Shown: positions 11,613-24,576 of the stretch, piece after piece
Position numbering within the stretch: position 1 is the stretch's first letter
Layout: each line of letters begins with the position of its first letter
The notes under the pieces: model-generated
The model's input: the letters and a program-made list of their open reading frames with translations, nothing else
Told to the model about the DNA's origin: nothing
Database searches by the model: none
NCBI RefSeq assembly: GCF_019175385.1
Contig: NC_083348.1
Location: 43,233,366-43,297,365 of the forward strand
DNA length: 64,000 bases
Reading direction: 5' to 3'
Origin: Lycium barbarum
Lineage: Eukaryota > Streptophyta > Magnoliopsida > Solanales > Solanaceae
Translations under genes and position numbers: made by a program

Positions 11613-14600
11613 AAACTTACCTTAGATAGTGTAGGAATAAGCCTTGAGTAGAAATACTTCTCTTGCACCAAAACCCTAGTTCACTTCCATTGGAATTCCT
11701 TGGCTTGGATGAACTTCAATGAGTTTCATACACTTGATTTTGTTGGTTTGATGAAGTTGATCACAAATCTCTCTTGGGTTCTTGTGGATGAAGAGTGGAG
11801 AGCTCTCTAGAATGTTCTTGAAGTGTAAAGTGAGGAAATGAAATAAATTGGATGGGGTTGGGTCCTTATATCATTTTTAAAAATCTGTCTCGGCCAGATT
11901 CTACAGACCAACATACTGGCCGTATAAATTATACTGGCCGTATGTATGGCTGTAGATCTGGTCCAGTGAAGGACTCATTCTGGTCACAACATACGGCCTA
12001 ACTGTCACGACCCGCCTAGGGGCCGTGACGGGTACCCGGGGCTAACCCCCGAGCACCACTCGTTCTGCTGCTCATCATGCTCATTAAGCCTTATTTTATC
12101 AAATTCACACCCAAATCATAAGAGAATCATTTTTCCTTTGAGAACATAGATACTTTCATAGACATAAGCCTTTCGGCTATCAAAATAATATACATATATA
12201 GGGTAGTAATCTCGTGAGATCATATAACCCACACTGCGTATCTACGAGCCTCTACTAGAGTACTAGATATAGGGACGGGACAGGACCCCGTCGTGCCCAA
12301 AATATACAAACATACACAAAATAATAATCAAGGCACCTCCGAAATAATGGAGTGCTCTCAAATCAGCTACTAGCTCCTATGAGTCTGGACCAAGATCACC
12401 TCCCTGCCTACCGGTAGGCATGAACACAGCGTCCAAAGAAAACGGACGTCATTACGAACATTGTACTGAGTATGAGAGGCATAAATAATGAAGATACGTC
12501 AATGAGATAGAGAAAGCATCAGTAAGGAGCAACTGTATATGACTGTCACTTATAAAAGAAATAACACATGCTGTCTTACTCATAATCATTATCATATCAT
12601 ATATGCATAAATGTATAAGCTGCCCATCCATATCGGATCGGTGCGATAATCATTAGCCTGCGTCCAGGCCTCCCGCGTCCGGGGTACCATCTCATGCCAC
12701 CCACTAGTGGTGCTGCCCGTGCCATATAGGCACGGTGTACCATCTATAAGCCGCCTGCCTTAGCGGTGCTGCCCGGCCATATAGGCGCGGTGTAATATCA
12801 TCAACATGTACTCATCATAATGCATGCATAGAAACTCAGAGATAACTATACTTTATCGAGGTGACATAAGGTCGTGGACCCTCGATTCTATTATGGAGCA
12901 TTTATAAGTATTCTGCTCACCTTGAAGGAAATAGTATATAAGGTGAGTGTAAACAATAAACTACAACATTAACTTTGTAGGGATATCATATCATGAACTC
13001 TAGAATCTCTATACTTTAACTCATTATCATCATTATTGGGCTCATAACATCTCTTATCTCATGTAGCTTCATGAACATAGGCTCATAGTTTTTCCGGAAT
13101 GTAAGAAATTCATGAAGAAGAAAGAAAAGTCAAGCCATAGGATTCATGCCATAGAAAGAAAGGACTAGCCTCACATACCTTTTCCATTTAACTAATCTAT
13201 CGCTTGCTTGTTCTCCTTCAATGCTCACGTTTCTACCTTCAAGAGAAGTTGCATGAACTAATCTAATCGATTACTTGAACGTGCTTACTAAAGCTAAAGA
13301 AAATTGGGCAGCATTTTCTTTGTTTATACAACTTTTCCCCATATCATATATCAACTCGCAAACATCCATAACAATATTCCCTATATCACAGGCAACAATC
13401 ATCATTCATCTACATTATCTGCATTTCGCCATTTCACTCCAATTTTCTCCATAATCATGGTCATAATTCATCATTGCATTTTCTCACAAATAATACTTAT
13501 TCCATATTCTAGATGTCGTTCATAACATATTTACAATCACAACATACCAATATTCATCATCCACCCCAAACTAATACTCAACAATGACACTATTCACACA
13601 TTCATGACCCATTTCCTACCTCCTTCTACAACCCAAGTGTTTTTAACTTTCAATACCTTAGACAACATGGAATGATCATAAAACTCACCTTGGATGATGG
13701 ATGAACAACCTTTGAGTGGAACTTCTTTTCTTGCACCAAAACCCTAACTCTCTTCTCTTGAGTTTTCTTAGTGTAGATGAACTTTTAATGGGTTTCATAC
13801 ACTGGATTTCATGGATTTGGTATAGTTGATCATGGATTTTCTTTGATTTCTTGTAGATGGATATTGGAGAGTGTTCTAGAGTTTTCTTGAAAAGAGGAGA
13901 GTGGAAAATGAAATGAAATAAAATGAGGGAATGGTCCTTATATTAATTCTTAAAATCAGTCCCGACCGAGATATACGGTACGATCGACGGAGCGTCGATC
14001 TGGTCGTCGAAGTTGTTAAATTTCCAGTGAGCAATCTGTCGTTTCTTTTCATTCTACGGTGAGAAGGACGGTCCGTCGAACTGATCGACGGAGCGTCGAC
14101 CTATTCGTCGAATGGTCTTCTCTCTAGCTCAATTCTACGGCACAATCGACGAAGGGTCGACTCGTCCGACGGTACAAAGAACAACCGTCGAACCTCCCTT
14201 TCGCAGAACTGCAGTGGAGTTTCATTTGACGAACTTTTCTCCCTTGCCTCTAACTTCTTTGGAATCTTAATTAGAATCATTAAGTATCCCTTCTTACTTG
14301 TAGGGACATCGTATACACCTTAACTTACGTTAGTCTATTCACGGCTCAGCAACTCAAAATTCCGAGGTGTAACACTAACATACGGCCAGTATGTTGGGCC
14401 GTATAATGCCCAGTCTTTCCGAACTCTTTCTCGTCGACTCGTTTGATCTCCAATCCTTATGGAACCTTCTTAACACTTCTTTAACACCTCATTACCAATC
14501 TAAGGGATGTTATAGCTCTTCTCTAACACATCATTAAGTCATCATTAATTCGATACTCGCAGATCCTACCCGACACACAATATATTACTTGCTTTCCTTG

Positions 14601-14746
14601 ACAACATTCTTCCCTTACCTCAAATGTCTTTGAAATCTCGATTAGGATCATCACATGCTATTTCTTACTTATCAAAACATCATATACGTCGTTCCCTTCG
14701 TTAGTCTATTCACTGTATGTTAACGGGAAATTTCCGAGGTGTAACA
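11608..14746 (-). repeat. Element B 3' LTR, truncated and split by solo LTR G
   Basis: 11613-12002 and 14380-14746 together match 56870-57621 of the 5' LTR, including the telobox-like ACCAAAACCCTAG (11669-11681), the TATA region (CCTTATATCA, 11874-11883) and CATACGGCC palindromes. It ends in the minus-strand TGTTACACC (14738-14746). The part corresponding to 55062-56869 of the 5' LTR is missing. Confidence 0.92.
12003..14374 (-). mobile_element. Solo LTR G inside the B 3' LTR
   Basis: TGTCACGACC...GTGTAACA ends (2372 bp), flanked by a perfect 5-bp duplication CTAAC at 11998-12002 and 14375-14379. No internal region is present, so this is the recombined remnant of a full element. By comparison with the other LTRs it reads on the minus strand: palindrome array 13965-14215 with a GACGGAGCGTCGA-type motif, TATA region 13937-13944, telobox-like CAAAACCCTAA near 13736, AGGTATGTGAGGCT motif 13167-13180, hairpin minisatellite about 12660-12795 and double hairpin 12429-12470. 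Confidence 0.95.
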
Positions 14747-14950
14747 TTCTTCCCCCCTTTTGGAACATTCGTCCTCAAATGTTAAGCACTCGGAAATTCT
14801 ATGAAAATTTCGCCAGAGTTTCCCCTGTAATATGGAACTACCATCCTGTCACAACTGCCCACATTAACATTGCCTCACAGGGCCACAACACAATAGCAAT
14901 ATAAGTTGGCCACACACGACCTATATGCATAAAAAGAAAACATACATACC
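14747..14950 (-). other. Element B polypurine tract and conserved 3' box
   Basis: Polypurine tract AAAAGGGGGGAAGAA on the minus strand (14747-14761) next to the LTR, a hairpin AACATTTGAGGACGAATGTT with one mispair (14764-14783), and the GGGGAAACTCTGGCGAAAT box (14809-14827). No gene. Confidence 0.85.
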
Positions 14951-16660
14951 TCATAATCCCGATGTTTCATCGTGGATCTCTTCTGGGGGCTGAAATAAGT
15001 GCGGGTATTTGGATTTCATACTCTCTTCTACTTCCCAAGTCATTTCTTCTCGGTTGTTATTTCGTCATAAGACTTTAACTGAGGCTACTTCCTTATTTCG
15101 AAGTCTCTGTACTTGCCTGTCTAATATGGCAATGGGCACTTCTTCATAGACTAGCTTTTCTGTAACTTGAACATCATCTATTGGAACAATCCTCGTAGGA
15201 TCTCCAACACACTTGCAGAGCATTGAGACATGGAAAACTGGATGGACCGATTCAAGTTCTAGAGGCAAATCCAATTCATAAGCTACTTGACCCACCTTGC
15301 GGATAATCTTATAGGGTCCAATGTATCGAGGACTTAACTTTCCTTTCTTACCAAATCTCATCACTCCTTTCATTGGTGAAACCTTTAAGAATACCCAATC
15401 ATCAACTTGAAATTCTAAGTCTCGTCGGCGGTTGTCCGCATAAGATTTTTGGCGACTTTGGGCTGTCAATAATCGATCTCGGATCACCTTGACTTTTTCT
15501 ACTGCTTGTTGAATCAACTCAGGGCCTATTAGTTGTACTTCTCCTATTTCAAACCATCCAATTGGGGATCGACACTTCCTTCCATATAAAGCTTCATACG
15601 GAGCCATTTGGATACTGGAATGGTGGCTATTATTGTATGCAAACTCAGTGAGAGGTAAGTGGTCATCCCAACTACCACCGAAATCTAGTACACATGCGCG
15701 TAGCATATCTTCCAAGGTCTGGATGGTACGTTCGGCTTGCCCATCAGTTTGCGGATGAAATGCCGTGCTGAGCTTTACTTGAGTACCCAAACCTTCTTGG
15801 AAGGATTTCCAGAACTTAGCTGTAAATTGTGCCCCTCTATCTGTGATAATGGATATCGGGATACCATGGAGTCGCACAATCTCCTTGAGATACAGCCGTG
15901 CATAATCTTCTGCTGAGTATGTGGTTCTGACTAGAAGAAAATGAGCTGCTTTCGTAAGTCTGTCCACGATCACCCATATGGAATCATACTTGCCTCGAGA
16001 ACGGGGTAATCCCACAATAAAATCCATGTTGATCACTTCCCATTTCCAAGTAGGGATTTCCATTGCTTGCAATAATCCTCCTAGCTTTTGATGTTCGATT
16101 TTCACTTGCTGGCAATTTGGACATTGATCTACAAATTCTGCTATGTCTTTCTTCATTCCATCCCACCAATAAATTAACTTGAGATCATGATACATCTTTG
16201 TCGCTCCTAGATGAATAGTATACCGAGAATAATGAGCATCTTCTAGAATTCGGCGACGTAATTCTGCAACATTCGGAACACATAGCCTGCCTCGGTATCT
16301 AAGAATTCCATCCATAGAAGTTTCAAATGGAGACTTCTCTTTTTCATGAAATGTGTCTCTATAATGGCTCAACTGAGGATCTTCATATTGACGCTCTTTC
16401 ACTTCCATATTTAGGGATGAAACTGTGGGATTATTAATACCAATTCCTGCACTACCTGAATCAATTAAACATACTCCAAGATTAGCTAGTTGGTGGAGCT
16501 CATGAATTAATTCTTTCTTCTCCGGAGGAGCTTCACATAGGCTGCCCATCGATCGGCAGCTAAGCGCATCAGCTACTACATTTGCCTTCCCGGGGTGGTA
16601 TAAAATACTCACATCATAATCTTTCAATAATTCTAACCACCGCCTCTGCCGCAGATTCAA
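14951..16660 (-). pseudogene. pol: Element B integrase and chromodomain (broken)
   Basis: 531 residues are open from 16660 to 15065, with a TGA at 15065-15067 inside the chromodomain; the tail then runs to a TGA at 14951-14953. Integrase has the zinc-finger residues (H..H then CPNC, about 143-183) and the triad near D213 (NMDF), D274 (IITDRG) and E310 (GQAERT). It is preceded in frame by a TAG at 16661-16666 that separates it from RNase H. The gene order and identical motifs place it in the same lineage as A and C. Confidence 0.88.
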
Positions 16661-16666
16661 CTCCTT

Positions 16667-16938
16667 CTATTTGAAAATGTATTGAAGACTCTTGTGATCT
16701 GTATAAATATCAACATGCACACCATACAAGTAATGTCTCCACATCTTTAATGCATGAATAACTGCAGCCAATTCGAGATCATGAGTTGGGTAGTTCGTTT
16801 CATGTTTCCGCAGCTGTCTCGAAGCATAAGCGATGACTTTACCGTGCTGCATTAACACACATCCTAACCCAACACCGAAAGCATCACAATATATAACATA
16901 ACCATCTGGCCCTTCTGGGAGTGTCAAGACTGGGGTTG
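16667..16938 (-). pseudogene. pol: Element B RNase H fragment, cut by element C
   Basis: 86 open residues from [17 protein letters not shown] through [13 protein letters not shown] hold RNase H acidic positions. The upstream codons end at 16938-16943, where element C inserted. The rest of the connection domain resumes at 27036. A TAG separates this piece from integrase. Confidence 0.87.
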
Positions 16939-16943
16939 AGGTT

Positions 16944-19386
16944 TGTCACGACCAGGTTAGGGGCCGTGACGGGTATCCGGAGCTAGTCACCGAGCACTGC
17001 TCGTGCCATCACTTCTTAAGCATATTTAGCAATCATTTATCCGATTCATGCTCAATTTATAATAAAATCCATTTTCATTTAGAAACAAAATGCTTCTATA
17101 CATACGAGCCTTTAGGCTAGCAAAATACTATGCACAATGACCATGCCATAAAACCACACGACCCACGTCGAGTATCTACGAGCCTCTAAGAGATGACATC
17201 TACAACTGTAAACAAAGGAATCATCATAGGCACCTCCGGGACAAGGGAGGGCTTTCAATCAGCTAGCAACCTCTAAGAATCCAGAGCTAGATCTCCTCCC
17301 TGTCTACCTGTGGGCATGAACACAGCGTCCAAAGAAAAAGGACGTCAGTACGAATATTGTACTGAGTATGTAAGGCAGGAATGAAATAAACAAACAGAAT
17401 AGAAAGATCATGAGTCATGGGACAAAGATATAACCTGCACACATGTCATAGGCAATCGTATTATTATCATATTTCACATTTTACACAATCATAGTACCCA
17501 TGTTATCACATCCCATACATCATCACGTACGTCATCATATGCCTCATCACATCATAATCTGTATCGTTACCCGCGTCCGGGTAACCCTCATATGCCGCCC
17601 ACTAGTGGTGATCATGTCCGGCCCTCTCGGCTCGGTGTAAACATAGCATCCCTCATTAGCGGTGACATGCCCAGCCATATAGGCGCGGTGGAATCATATG
17701 CAGCCCGCTTTAGCGGTGACATGCCCGGCCATATAGGCACGGTGGAATCTTATCATCTCAACATCAATCATAACACGTCCTTATTATACATCCCAAGCCA
17801 TAGCATCATGTTATCATTTCTTAGTGTTCCATGTACCCCATAGTTATATTACAAGGTAGCATTATTCATCATCTTATTGTCATCACATACATTAACATTA
17901 AGAGCATTCATTAGGCTTTAAGAACACCATACTATGTCGGGGTGACGTAAGGTCGTGAACCCCCGATTGTATTATGGACATTTATGAGCATCATGCCTCG
18001 CCTTGAAGGGAATAAAATGTAAGGCGAGTGTTAACAATAATACCATCATTAGCATTGTAGGAACATCATGCCGCAATTTATCGAGTCTCTAGGCTCTAGC
18101 TCATTGTCATCACTATCATGCTCATAGGGGATTTAACATATAGAAGGACTCTTAAGCTTCATCTTATGGAAGGATTTGTGGAAAGCTTGAAGGATTCATG
18201 CCTTTTGAAATAAGAGTTAAGCCTCACATACCTTTGTCATTTAAGCAATTTAGCGTTTGCTTATTCTCCTTCAATGTCACGCCTCTACCTTCAAAAAGAG
18301 GATTCGTACGATCATTAGTTAACCAACTATAAGAACGCACTACTATTTCTAGAGAAAATTGGGCAGCACTTCCTTTGTTTATATTACTTTTCCCGTATTC
18401 CATATCAACTCCCAATCACCCACAATAACAATCATAATATAGCAAATCACAATTATCATTCATATACAATGGCCATGATCCACCATTTCTCTTCATTTTT
18501 ACCCACATTTATGGTTTTGGGTTCGCTATCGTATTTTCCCATGTATCACACTTATCTCATGGTCTACATGTCATTTATAACATATTCATACTCACAACAC
18601 ACTAACATTCATGATTCAATTCAACTACCACTCACTCATGACACTATTCACTCTTGAAAGACCCATTTGCTATGTTCTTCTACAATTCGGGTATCTTAAC
18701 CTTCTAATACCATAAACAACATAAAATGGTCATGAAACTTACCTGGGATGATGGTTGACCAAGTCTTGAGTGGAGTTTCTCTTCTTAGCACCAAATCCCT
18801 AGCTCACCTCCTTTGGTTTTCTTGAGAAAGATGAGCTTTTCTTGAGTTTCACACACCTTGATTCATGGATTATGTGTCGTTGATCTTGGTTTTCCTTTGA
18901 TTCTCTTGAATTATTGTGGATGAAGTTCTTTGAAGTGTTCTAGAGAGTTCTTGAATTGGAAAGATGATAAATGAAATAAAACGATCTTGGGGTCCCTTAT
19001 ACTTAACTTAAAAATCTAATTTTTGTGAACAGTATTCGGGGTGTACAGTGCCCGTAAACCCAGTTTACGGGCCCGTATAGTGGTTTACGGTCCGTCCTTC
19101 ATGGCCGTATTTAAGCATATCAGAAACAGAATGGTCTTCTAGGATTATGGTGGTTTACGGTCACAGTTTACGGGCCGTATTTCAATTTACGGTCCGTAAA
19201 CTGAGTCGTATTTTACCATTTCAACATTTGACAGAAAGTTGAAATCTTGGAAGGTTGGAGGACGACAGTAGTTTACGGTCCGTAAACTACTTTACGGGCC
19301 GTCTTCCACTTTACGACCACTGGGCCGAAGTGAAAATTCTGCAATTTTTCACTGCACGTTCACGGGGATATTTCCGAGGTGTAACA
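16944..19386 (-). repeat. Element C 3' LTR
   Basis: 2443 bp, TGTCACGACC...GTGTAACA on the plus strand. Carries the palindrome array (19030-19320), TATA (CTTATA, 18996-19001), AGGTATGTGAGGCT motif (18220-18233), three-unit hairpin minisatellite (17592-17749) and double hairpin (17325-17365). Open frames in it (for example 18469-18657) recur in the 5' LTR and are not genes. Confidence 0.95.
17592..17749. repeat. Hairpin minisatellite in LTR C, three units of about 52 bp
   Basis: Units read TTAGCGGTGACATGCCCGGC followed by CATATAGGCACGGTGGAATC, with one diverged first unit. The 5' LTR has the matching array at 25241-25399 and the B 5' LTR at about 55719-55875. Confidence 0.85.
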
Positions 19387-19589
19387 CTCTTCCCCCCTTT
19401 TGGAACATTCGTCCCCGAATGTTGAATACTCGGAATTTTACGAAAATTTCGCCAGAGTTTCCCCTGTAACTTGGCATTACCAACCTGTCATAACAACCCA
19501 TAATATCATCGCCTCACAGGGCTACATCACAATAGCAACATATCTATGGCCACACACGACCAAAAACATAAAGATAAAGCATACATACC
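19387..19589 (-). other. Element C polypurine tract, hairpin and 3' box
   Basis: Polypurine tract (minus strand AAAAGGGGGGAAGAG, 19387-19401), hairpin ACATTCGGGGACGAATGT on the minus strand (about 19405-19422), and the GGGGAAACTCTGGCGAAAT box (about 19448-19466). No gene. Confidence 0.85.
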
Positions 19590-22517
19590 TTATATTGTCA
19601 GCGTTTCATTTTGAATCTCTCCTGCGGGTTGGAATAAGTGCGGATATTTGGACCTCATCTTCTCTTCTGCCTCCCAAGTCATGTCTTCCCTATTGTTGTT
19701 TTGCCATAGGACCTTGACTGAACCTATCTCTTTATTTCGAAGCTTGCGCACTTGCCTATCCAAGATGGCAATAGGCACCTCTTCATAAGTTAGCCTTTCT
19801 GTTATCTGCACATCGCCTATCGGGACAATCCTTGTGGGATCTCCAACACACTTGCGGAGCATCGAAACGTGAAAGACTGGATGGACTGATTCAAGCTCCG
19901 AAGGCAATTCCAATTCATATGCTACCTGTCCCACCTTGCGAATGATTTTGTAGGGTCCGATGTACCTAGGACTTAGTTTCCCTTTCTTACCTAATCTCAT
20001 CACCCCTTTCATTGGTGACACTTTCAAAAATACCCAATCATTAACTTGGAACTCCAAGTCTCGTCGGCGGTTGTCCGCATAGGACTTTTGGCGACTTTGG
20101 GCCGTCAACAACCGATCTTGAATCACCTTGACCTTTTCTACTGCTTGTTGAATCAATTCAGGGCCCACTAACTGTGTTTCTCCTATTTCGAACCATCCGA
20201 TTGGAGATCTACATTTCCTTCCGTATAACGCTTCATATGGAGCTATTTGTATACTAGAATGATAGCTATTATTGTATGCAAATTCGATAAGGGGTAAATG
20301 CTCATCCCAACTACCACTGAAATCCAGTACACATGCTCGTAGCATATCTTCTAAGGTTTGAATGGTACGCTCGGCCTGCCCATCAGTCTGTGGATGAAAT
20401 GCCGTGCTAAACTTCACTTGCGTACCCAAACCTTCTTGAAAGGACTTCCAGAATTTAGCTGTGAACTGTGCTCCTCTATCCGTGATAATAGACAGTGGGA
20501 TACCATGGAGTCGCACGATTTCTTTAAGATACAGCCTTGCATAGTCTTCTGCTGAGTACGTGGTCCTAACTGGAAGAAAATGGGCTGCTTTTGTCAATCT
20601 ATCCACGATCACCCATATAGATTCATATTTACCACAAGAACGAGGTAATCCCATGATGAAATCCATGTTAATCACTTCCCATTTCCAAGTGGGTACTTCT
20701 ATCGCTTGCAATAGGCCTCCTGGCTTTTGATGTTCCGCTTTTACTTGTTGGCAATTTGGACATTGTGCTACAAATTTTGCTATGTCTCTCTTCATACCAT
20801 CCCACCAATATATCATCTTGAGATCATGATACATTTTGGTTGAACCCGGGTGAATAGAATATCGAGAGCAATGTGCTTCTTCTAGAATTCGTCCGCGCAA
20901 TTCCGCCACATTCGGCACATACAACCTGCCTCGATATCTAAGAACTCCATCACTAGAAATTTCCAACGGAGACTTTTCCTTTCCATGCGATGCGTCTCTA
21001 TAATGACATAACTGAGGGTCTTCATACTGCCGTTCCTTCACTTCCAGATCCAAGGACAAAATTGCGGAATCTTTGATACTAATACCTGCATCACCTGAAT
21101 CAATTACACGCACTCCAAGATTAGCCAATCGATGAAGTTCTTGAACCATATCTTTCCTTCCTGGAGGGATTTCACATAAACTGCCCATTGATCGGCGGCT
21201 AAGTGCATCGGCTACTACATTCGCCTTCCCGGGGTGGTATAAAATGTTAACATCATAATCTTTTAATAATTCTAACCACCGCCTCTGCCGCAGGCTCAAC
21301 TCCCTTTGCTTGAAAATGTACTGGAGGCTCTTGTGATCTGTATAGATATCAACATGCACACCATACAAATAATGTCTCCACATTTTCAGGGCATGAATAA
21401 CCGCAGCCAATTCAAGATCATGCGTCAGATAGTTCTTTTCATGTTTCCGCAATTGTCTCGAAGCATATGCAATAACTTTACCATGTTGCATCAACACGCA
21501 TCCTAATCCCACACCGGAAGCATCACAATACACAACGTAGCCATCTGGCCCTTCTGGAAGTGTTAAAACTGGAGCTGAGGTCAACCTGTTTTTCAACTCT
21601 TGGAAACTACGTTCACAAGCGTCATTCCATTGGAATTTAGCCGACTTCTGGGTTAACTTCGTCAATGGGGCTGAAATGGATGAAAAGCCCTCTACAAACC
21701 TTCTATAGTAGCCTGCTAAACCCAGAAAACTACGAACTTCTGTAGGCGTCGTAGGCCTTGGCCAAGTCTTTACTGTTTCAATTTTTTGAGTGTTGACTCG
21801 AATACCGTCATTGGAAATAACATGGCCCAAAAATGTCACAGAATTCAGCCAAAACTCGTATTTCAAAAATTTTGCATATAGCTCCCGGGCTCGAAGAATA
21901 CCGGGAACGATCCTCAAATGATCTGCATGTTCCGATTCCGTGCGAGAATATACCAGAATATCATCAATAAATACAATCACAAATAGGTCCAAGAGAGGCC
22001 TGAATACGTTGTTCATCAAATTCATAAATACAGCCGGAGCATTAGTCAACCCGAATGACATCACTCGGAATTCATAATGTCCGTATCTCGTTCTGAAGGA
22101 CGTTTTAGGAATATCCGCTTCCCTAACTCTCACTTGATGGTAGCCCGACCTCAAATCTATTTTTGAAAACCCCTTAGCGCCTTGCAATTGATCGAATAGG
22201 TCATCAATCCTTGGAAGAGGATATCTATTCTTTATCGTCACTTTGTTCAATTGCCTGTAGTCGATACACATTCGTAGAGATCCGTCTTTCTTTCTCACAA
22301 ACAAGACCGGTGCTCCCCACGGTGATGAACTGGGTCTAATGAATCCCTTCTCGAGCAAGTCTTTCAGCTGCGCCTTTAGCTCTTTTAATTCTGCCGGAGC
22401 CATCCGATAAGGAGGAATAGAAATAGGCTGTGTCCGGCAATACATCAATAGCGAAATCAATTTCCCTTTCTGGTGGAAGACCTGGATGTTCATCTGGAAA
22501 TACGTCTGGAAACTCAT
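19590..22517 (-). pseudogene. pol: Element C RT, RNase H, integrase, chromodomain (long open frame)
   Basis: 975 residues without a stop. [31 protein letters not shown] and the catalytic FIDD at about 183-186. RNase H acidic set near D332, E369, D394 and D437. Integrase zinc finger about 549-589 and triad near D619, D680 and E716. Chromodomain about 890-945, followed by a short tail. The first roughly 30 residues are out-of-frame read-through of the protease-RT linker, so the true protein is joined to gag-pro only across a one-base loss near 22437. This module is still fully open, unlike that of A, B and D. Confidence 0.92.
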
Positions 22518-23208
22518 TCACCACCGGAACTGACTGGAAAATTGGTGGCTTTGCCTCGGTATCATGAACCCGAACTAAGTGGTAAATATTGCCCTTGGCT
22601 ATCATCTTCCTTGCCTTGAGGTAGGAAATAAACCTACCTTTCGGAGATGCTGTATTACCCTGCCATTCAAGCACGGGCTCTCCCGGAAATTGGAATCGAA
22701 CCACTTTTGTGCGACAATCAACATTTGCATAACACGAAGCCAACCAATCCATACCCATGATTACATCGAAATCTACCATTTCTAACTCAATCAAGTCTGC
22801 CTTTGTCTGTCGATCGCATATCACAATAACACAATTTTTGTACACTTGTCTTGCTATCACAGGATCACCAACAGGAGTGAGTACCTCAAAGGGTTTAATC
22901 GACTCGGGTTTCACCCCAATACAACCAACAACATATGGAGTAATATAAGAAAATGTAGAATCCGGATCTATCAACGCATACACATCACGGGAGAATATAG
23001 ACAATATACCTGTGACTACATCCGGAGAGGATTCGAGGTCCTGTCGTCCCGCTAAATCATATACACGGGGCTGAGTGGCACCCGAAGTAGATGCTGCCCC
23101 TCGGTCTGCTGTCATCTGAGAAGTCTGCCCTGCGGGGCGTGCTGATGAGGAACCCGCTGCTAAGCCTGTGGGCTGAACCCCACCTCTACCATATCGCGAG
23201 GGACAATC
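22336..23208 (-). pseudogene. pro: Element C protease and linker (broken)
   Basis: Begins just after the nonsense codon in the zinc knuckle. The protease shows YALIDPDSTFSYITPYV where sister copies have DPGS or DSGS, so the glycine of the catalytic D-x-G motif is replaced by aspartate; this should abolish activity. The terminal strand [11 protein letters not shown] is kept. The frame runs into unrelated residues near 22437 and stops at 22336, while the RT frame continues in another phase. Confidence 0.88.
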
Positions 23209-24372
23209 TCATATCAAATGTCCAGTCTGCCCACAAACATAACAACCATCAGTCTCCTGACGACACGACCCTGAATGTAATTTGCGGCACTGACTACATC
23301 GTGGAACTGGCGGTCTTCTCTGACTGTAGTCACCCCCAAACTGAGAACCCAGAGCTCTCGAGCTCTGACCCTGTCCCGACGGAAAAGAGCGATCAAATCC
23401 CTTGTCCGCGAACCGGGGAGGTGAACTAGTCACTGACTGTCCTGAATGTCGGGAATAAGCCTGCCTCGATCGCCCTCTATAATCACCACCTGTGCCCTCA
23501 GATTTAGCTCTTTTGTTTTGCCTCCTATCACTGTCGCGATCGCCCCTTTGTTGTCGTTGTCGCCCCTTTAAATTCTGAGCATGGGCCTGTATCCGGGAAA
23601 TGTCCATCCCGTCTTGCAAGGAAGCCATCAGACAATCTCTAAATAAATGCGGTCCCAAACCACTCACAAATCTATGTACCCGATCTCCCATGTCGGCCAC
23701 CATAGTCGGAGCATATCTATCCGAAGAGTTGAATTGCATGCTATATTCCCAGGCACTCACGCTTCCCTGTCTCAAATTCAGAAATCTATCCACTCTAGCT
23801 CGGCGGACCTCGGGTGGCAAATAGTGGTGAATGAAAGCATCTACGAACTCTTGCCAAACCGGAGGAGGCGCGTTCTCCCCTCTTGATAACACCCAATTGT
23901 TGTACCATAACACCACCACATCCCAGAGTCTATAGGATGCCAACTCCACGGATTCAGTTTCGGAGGCATGGACAATCTTCAACGTCCTCAATATTTCATC
24001 AATAAAACCTTGTGGGTCTTCCTCCGGCTTTGACCCAAAGAATTTCGGGGGATTTATACTCATAAAATCACGGGCCTTTGTACTTGCTGCCCGGTCACTT
24101 GAACCCACATTTTGTCGTTGTGCTTGTGCGGCAACCAATTGGGTCAATAACTGAATAGCCTCGATCATTTGTTGACTCGAAGTAGCCGGCGGAGGAATTG
24201 GAGTTGGGGATCCTCCTTGCTCCCCCACATCGGGCGGGGTAGAAGAAGTATTTGACAAGGCCTCGTTATGTGATTCGCCTTCCTCTACATTCATCGGAGG
24301 ATCTCTTTCTACCCGCCTCTTTGTTGTAATCTTGCCCTTCTGGGCAGCTGTAGCTTTTCCCTTTAGCGGCAT
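23209..24372 (-). pseudogene. gag: Element C gag
   Basis: Start ATG at 24372 (MPLKGKATAAQKGK); the open frame extends upstream only into the leader. It has a capsid domain (SINPPKFFGSKPEEDPQGFID through DGMDISRIQAHAQN), a basic linker and the CCHC knuckle (CYVCGQTGHLI). An in-frame TGA at 23209-23211 falls between the His and the last Cys of the knuckle, so the protein ends before a complete zinc finger. It is otherwise open for 387 codons. Confidence 0.9.
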
Positions 24373-24576
24373 TCTGAAATCATAACACACTATTAGGCAG
24401 GATAACATCGTATACACGGCTCTATCGAACGATGTCATAGAAGAAAGATGGTCATTTTTCCTAAATGCCCCGTAGCCCCTTTTTTATTGATGTGGAGCGC
24501 TACACACCATAAACAAGACTCTACTAGACACGGCTTGTAGACACTTCCTAGGAACGAACTGCTCTGATACCACTTT
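24373..24576 (-). other. Element C leader: primer site and 3' splice-like site
   Basis: Primer-binding site TGGTATCAGAGC on the minus strand at 24561-24572, four bases from the LTR. A splice-acceptor-like CTAATAGTGTG...GATTTCAG ends at 24374, one base before the gag ATG. No gene. Confidence 0.85.

Noticed and set aside
17592..17749. Repeat-spacer pattern resembling a CRISPR array
   Set aside because: A plant LTR minisatellite: head-to-tail diverged units without unique spacers or cas genes.
18469..18657. 62-codon frame MAMIHHFSS..., repeated at 26114-26302
   Set aside because: Both lie in the two LTRs of element C and are antisense to it; the repeat is explained by LTR duplication.
20358..20555. 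Plus-strand frames antisense to the C and E pol genes (also 21306-21506, 42193-42477)
   Set aside because: Shadows of the conserved RT and integrase coding strand.
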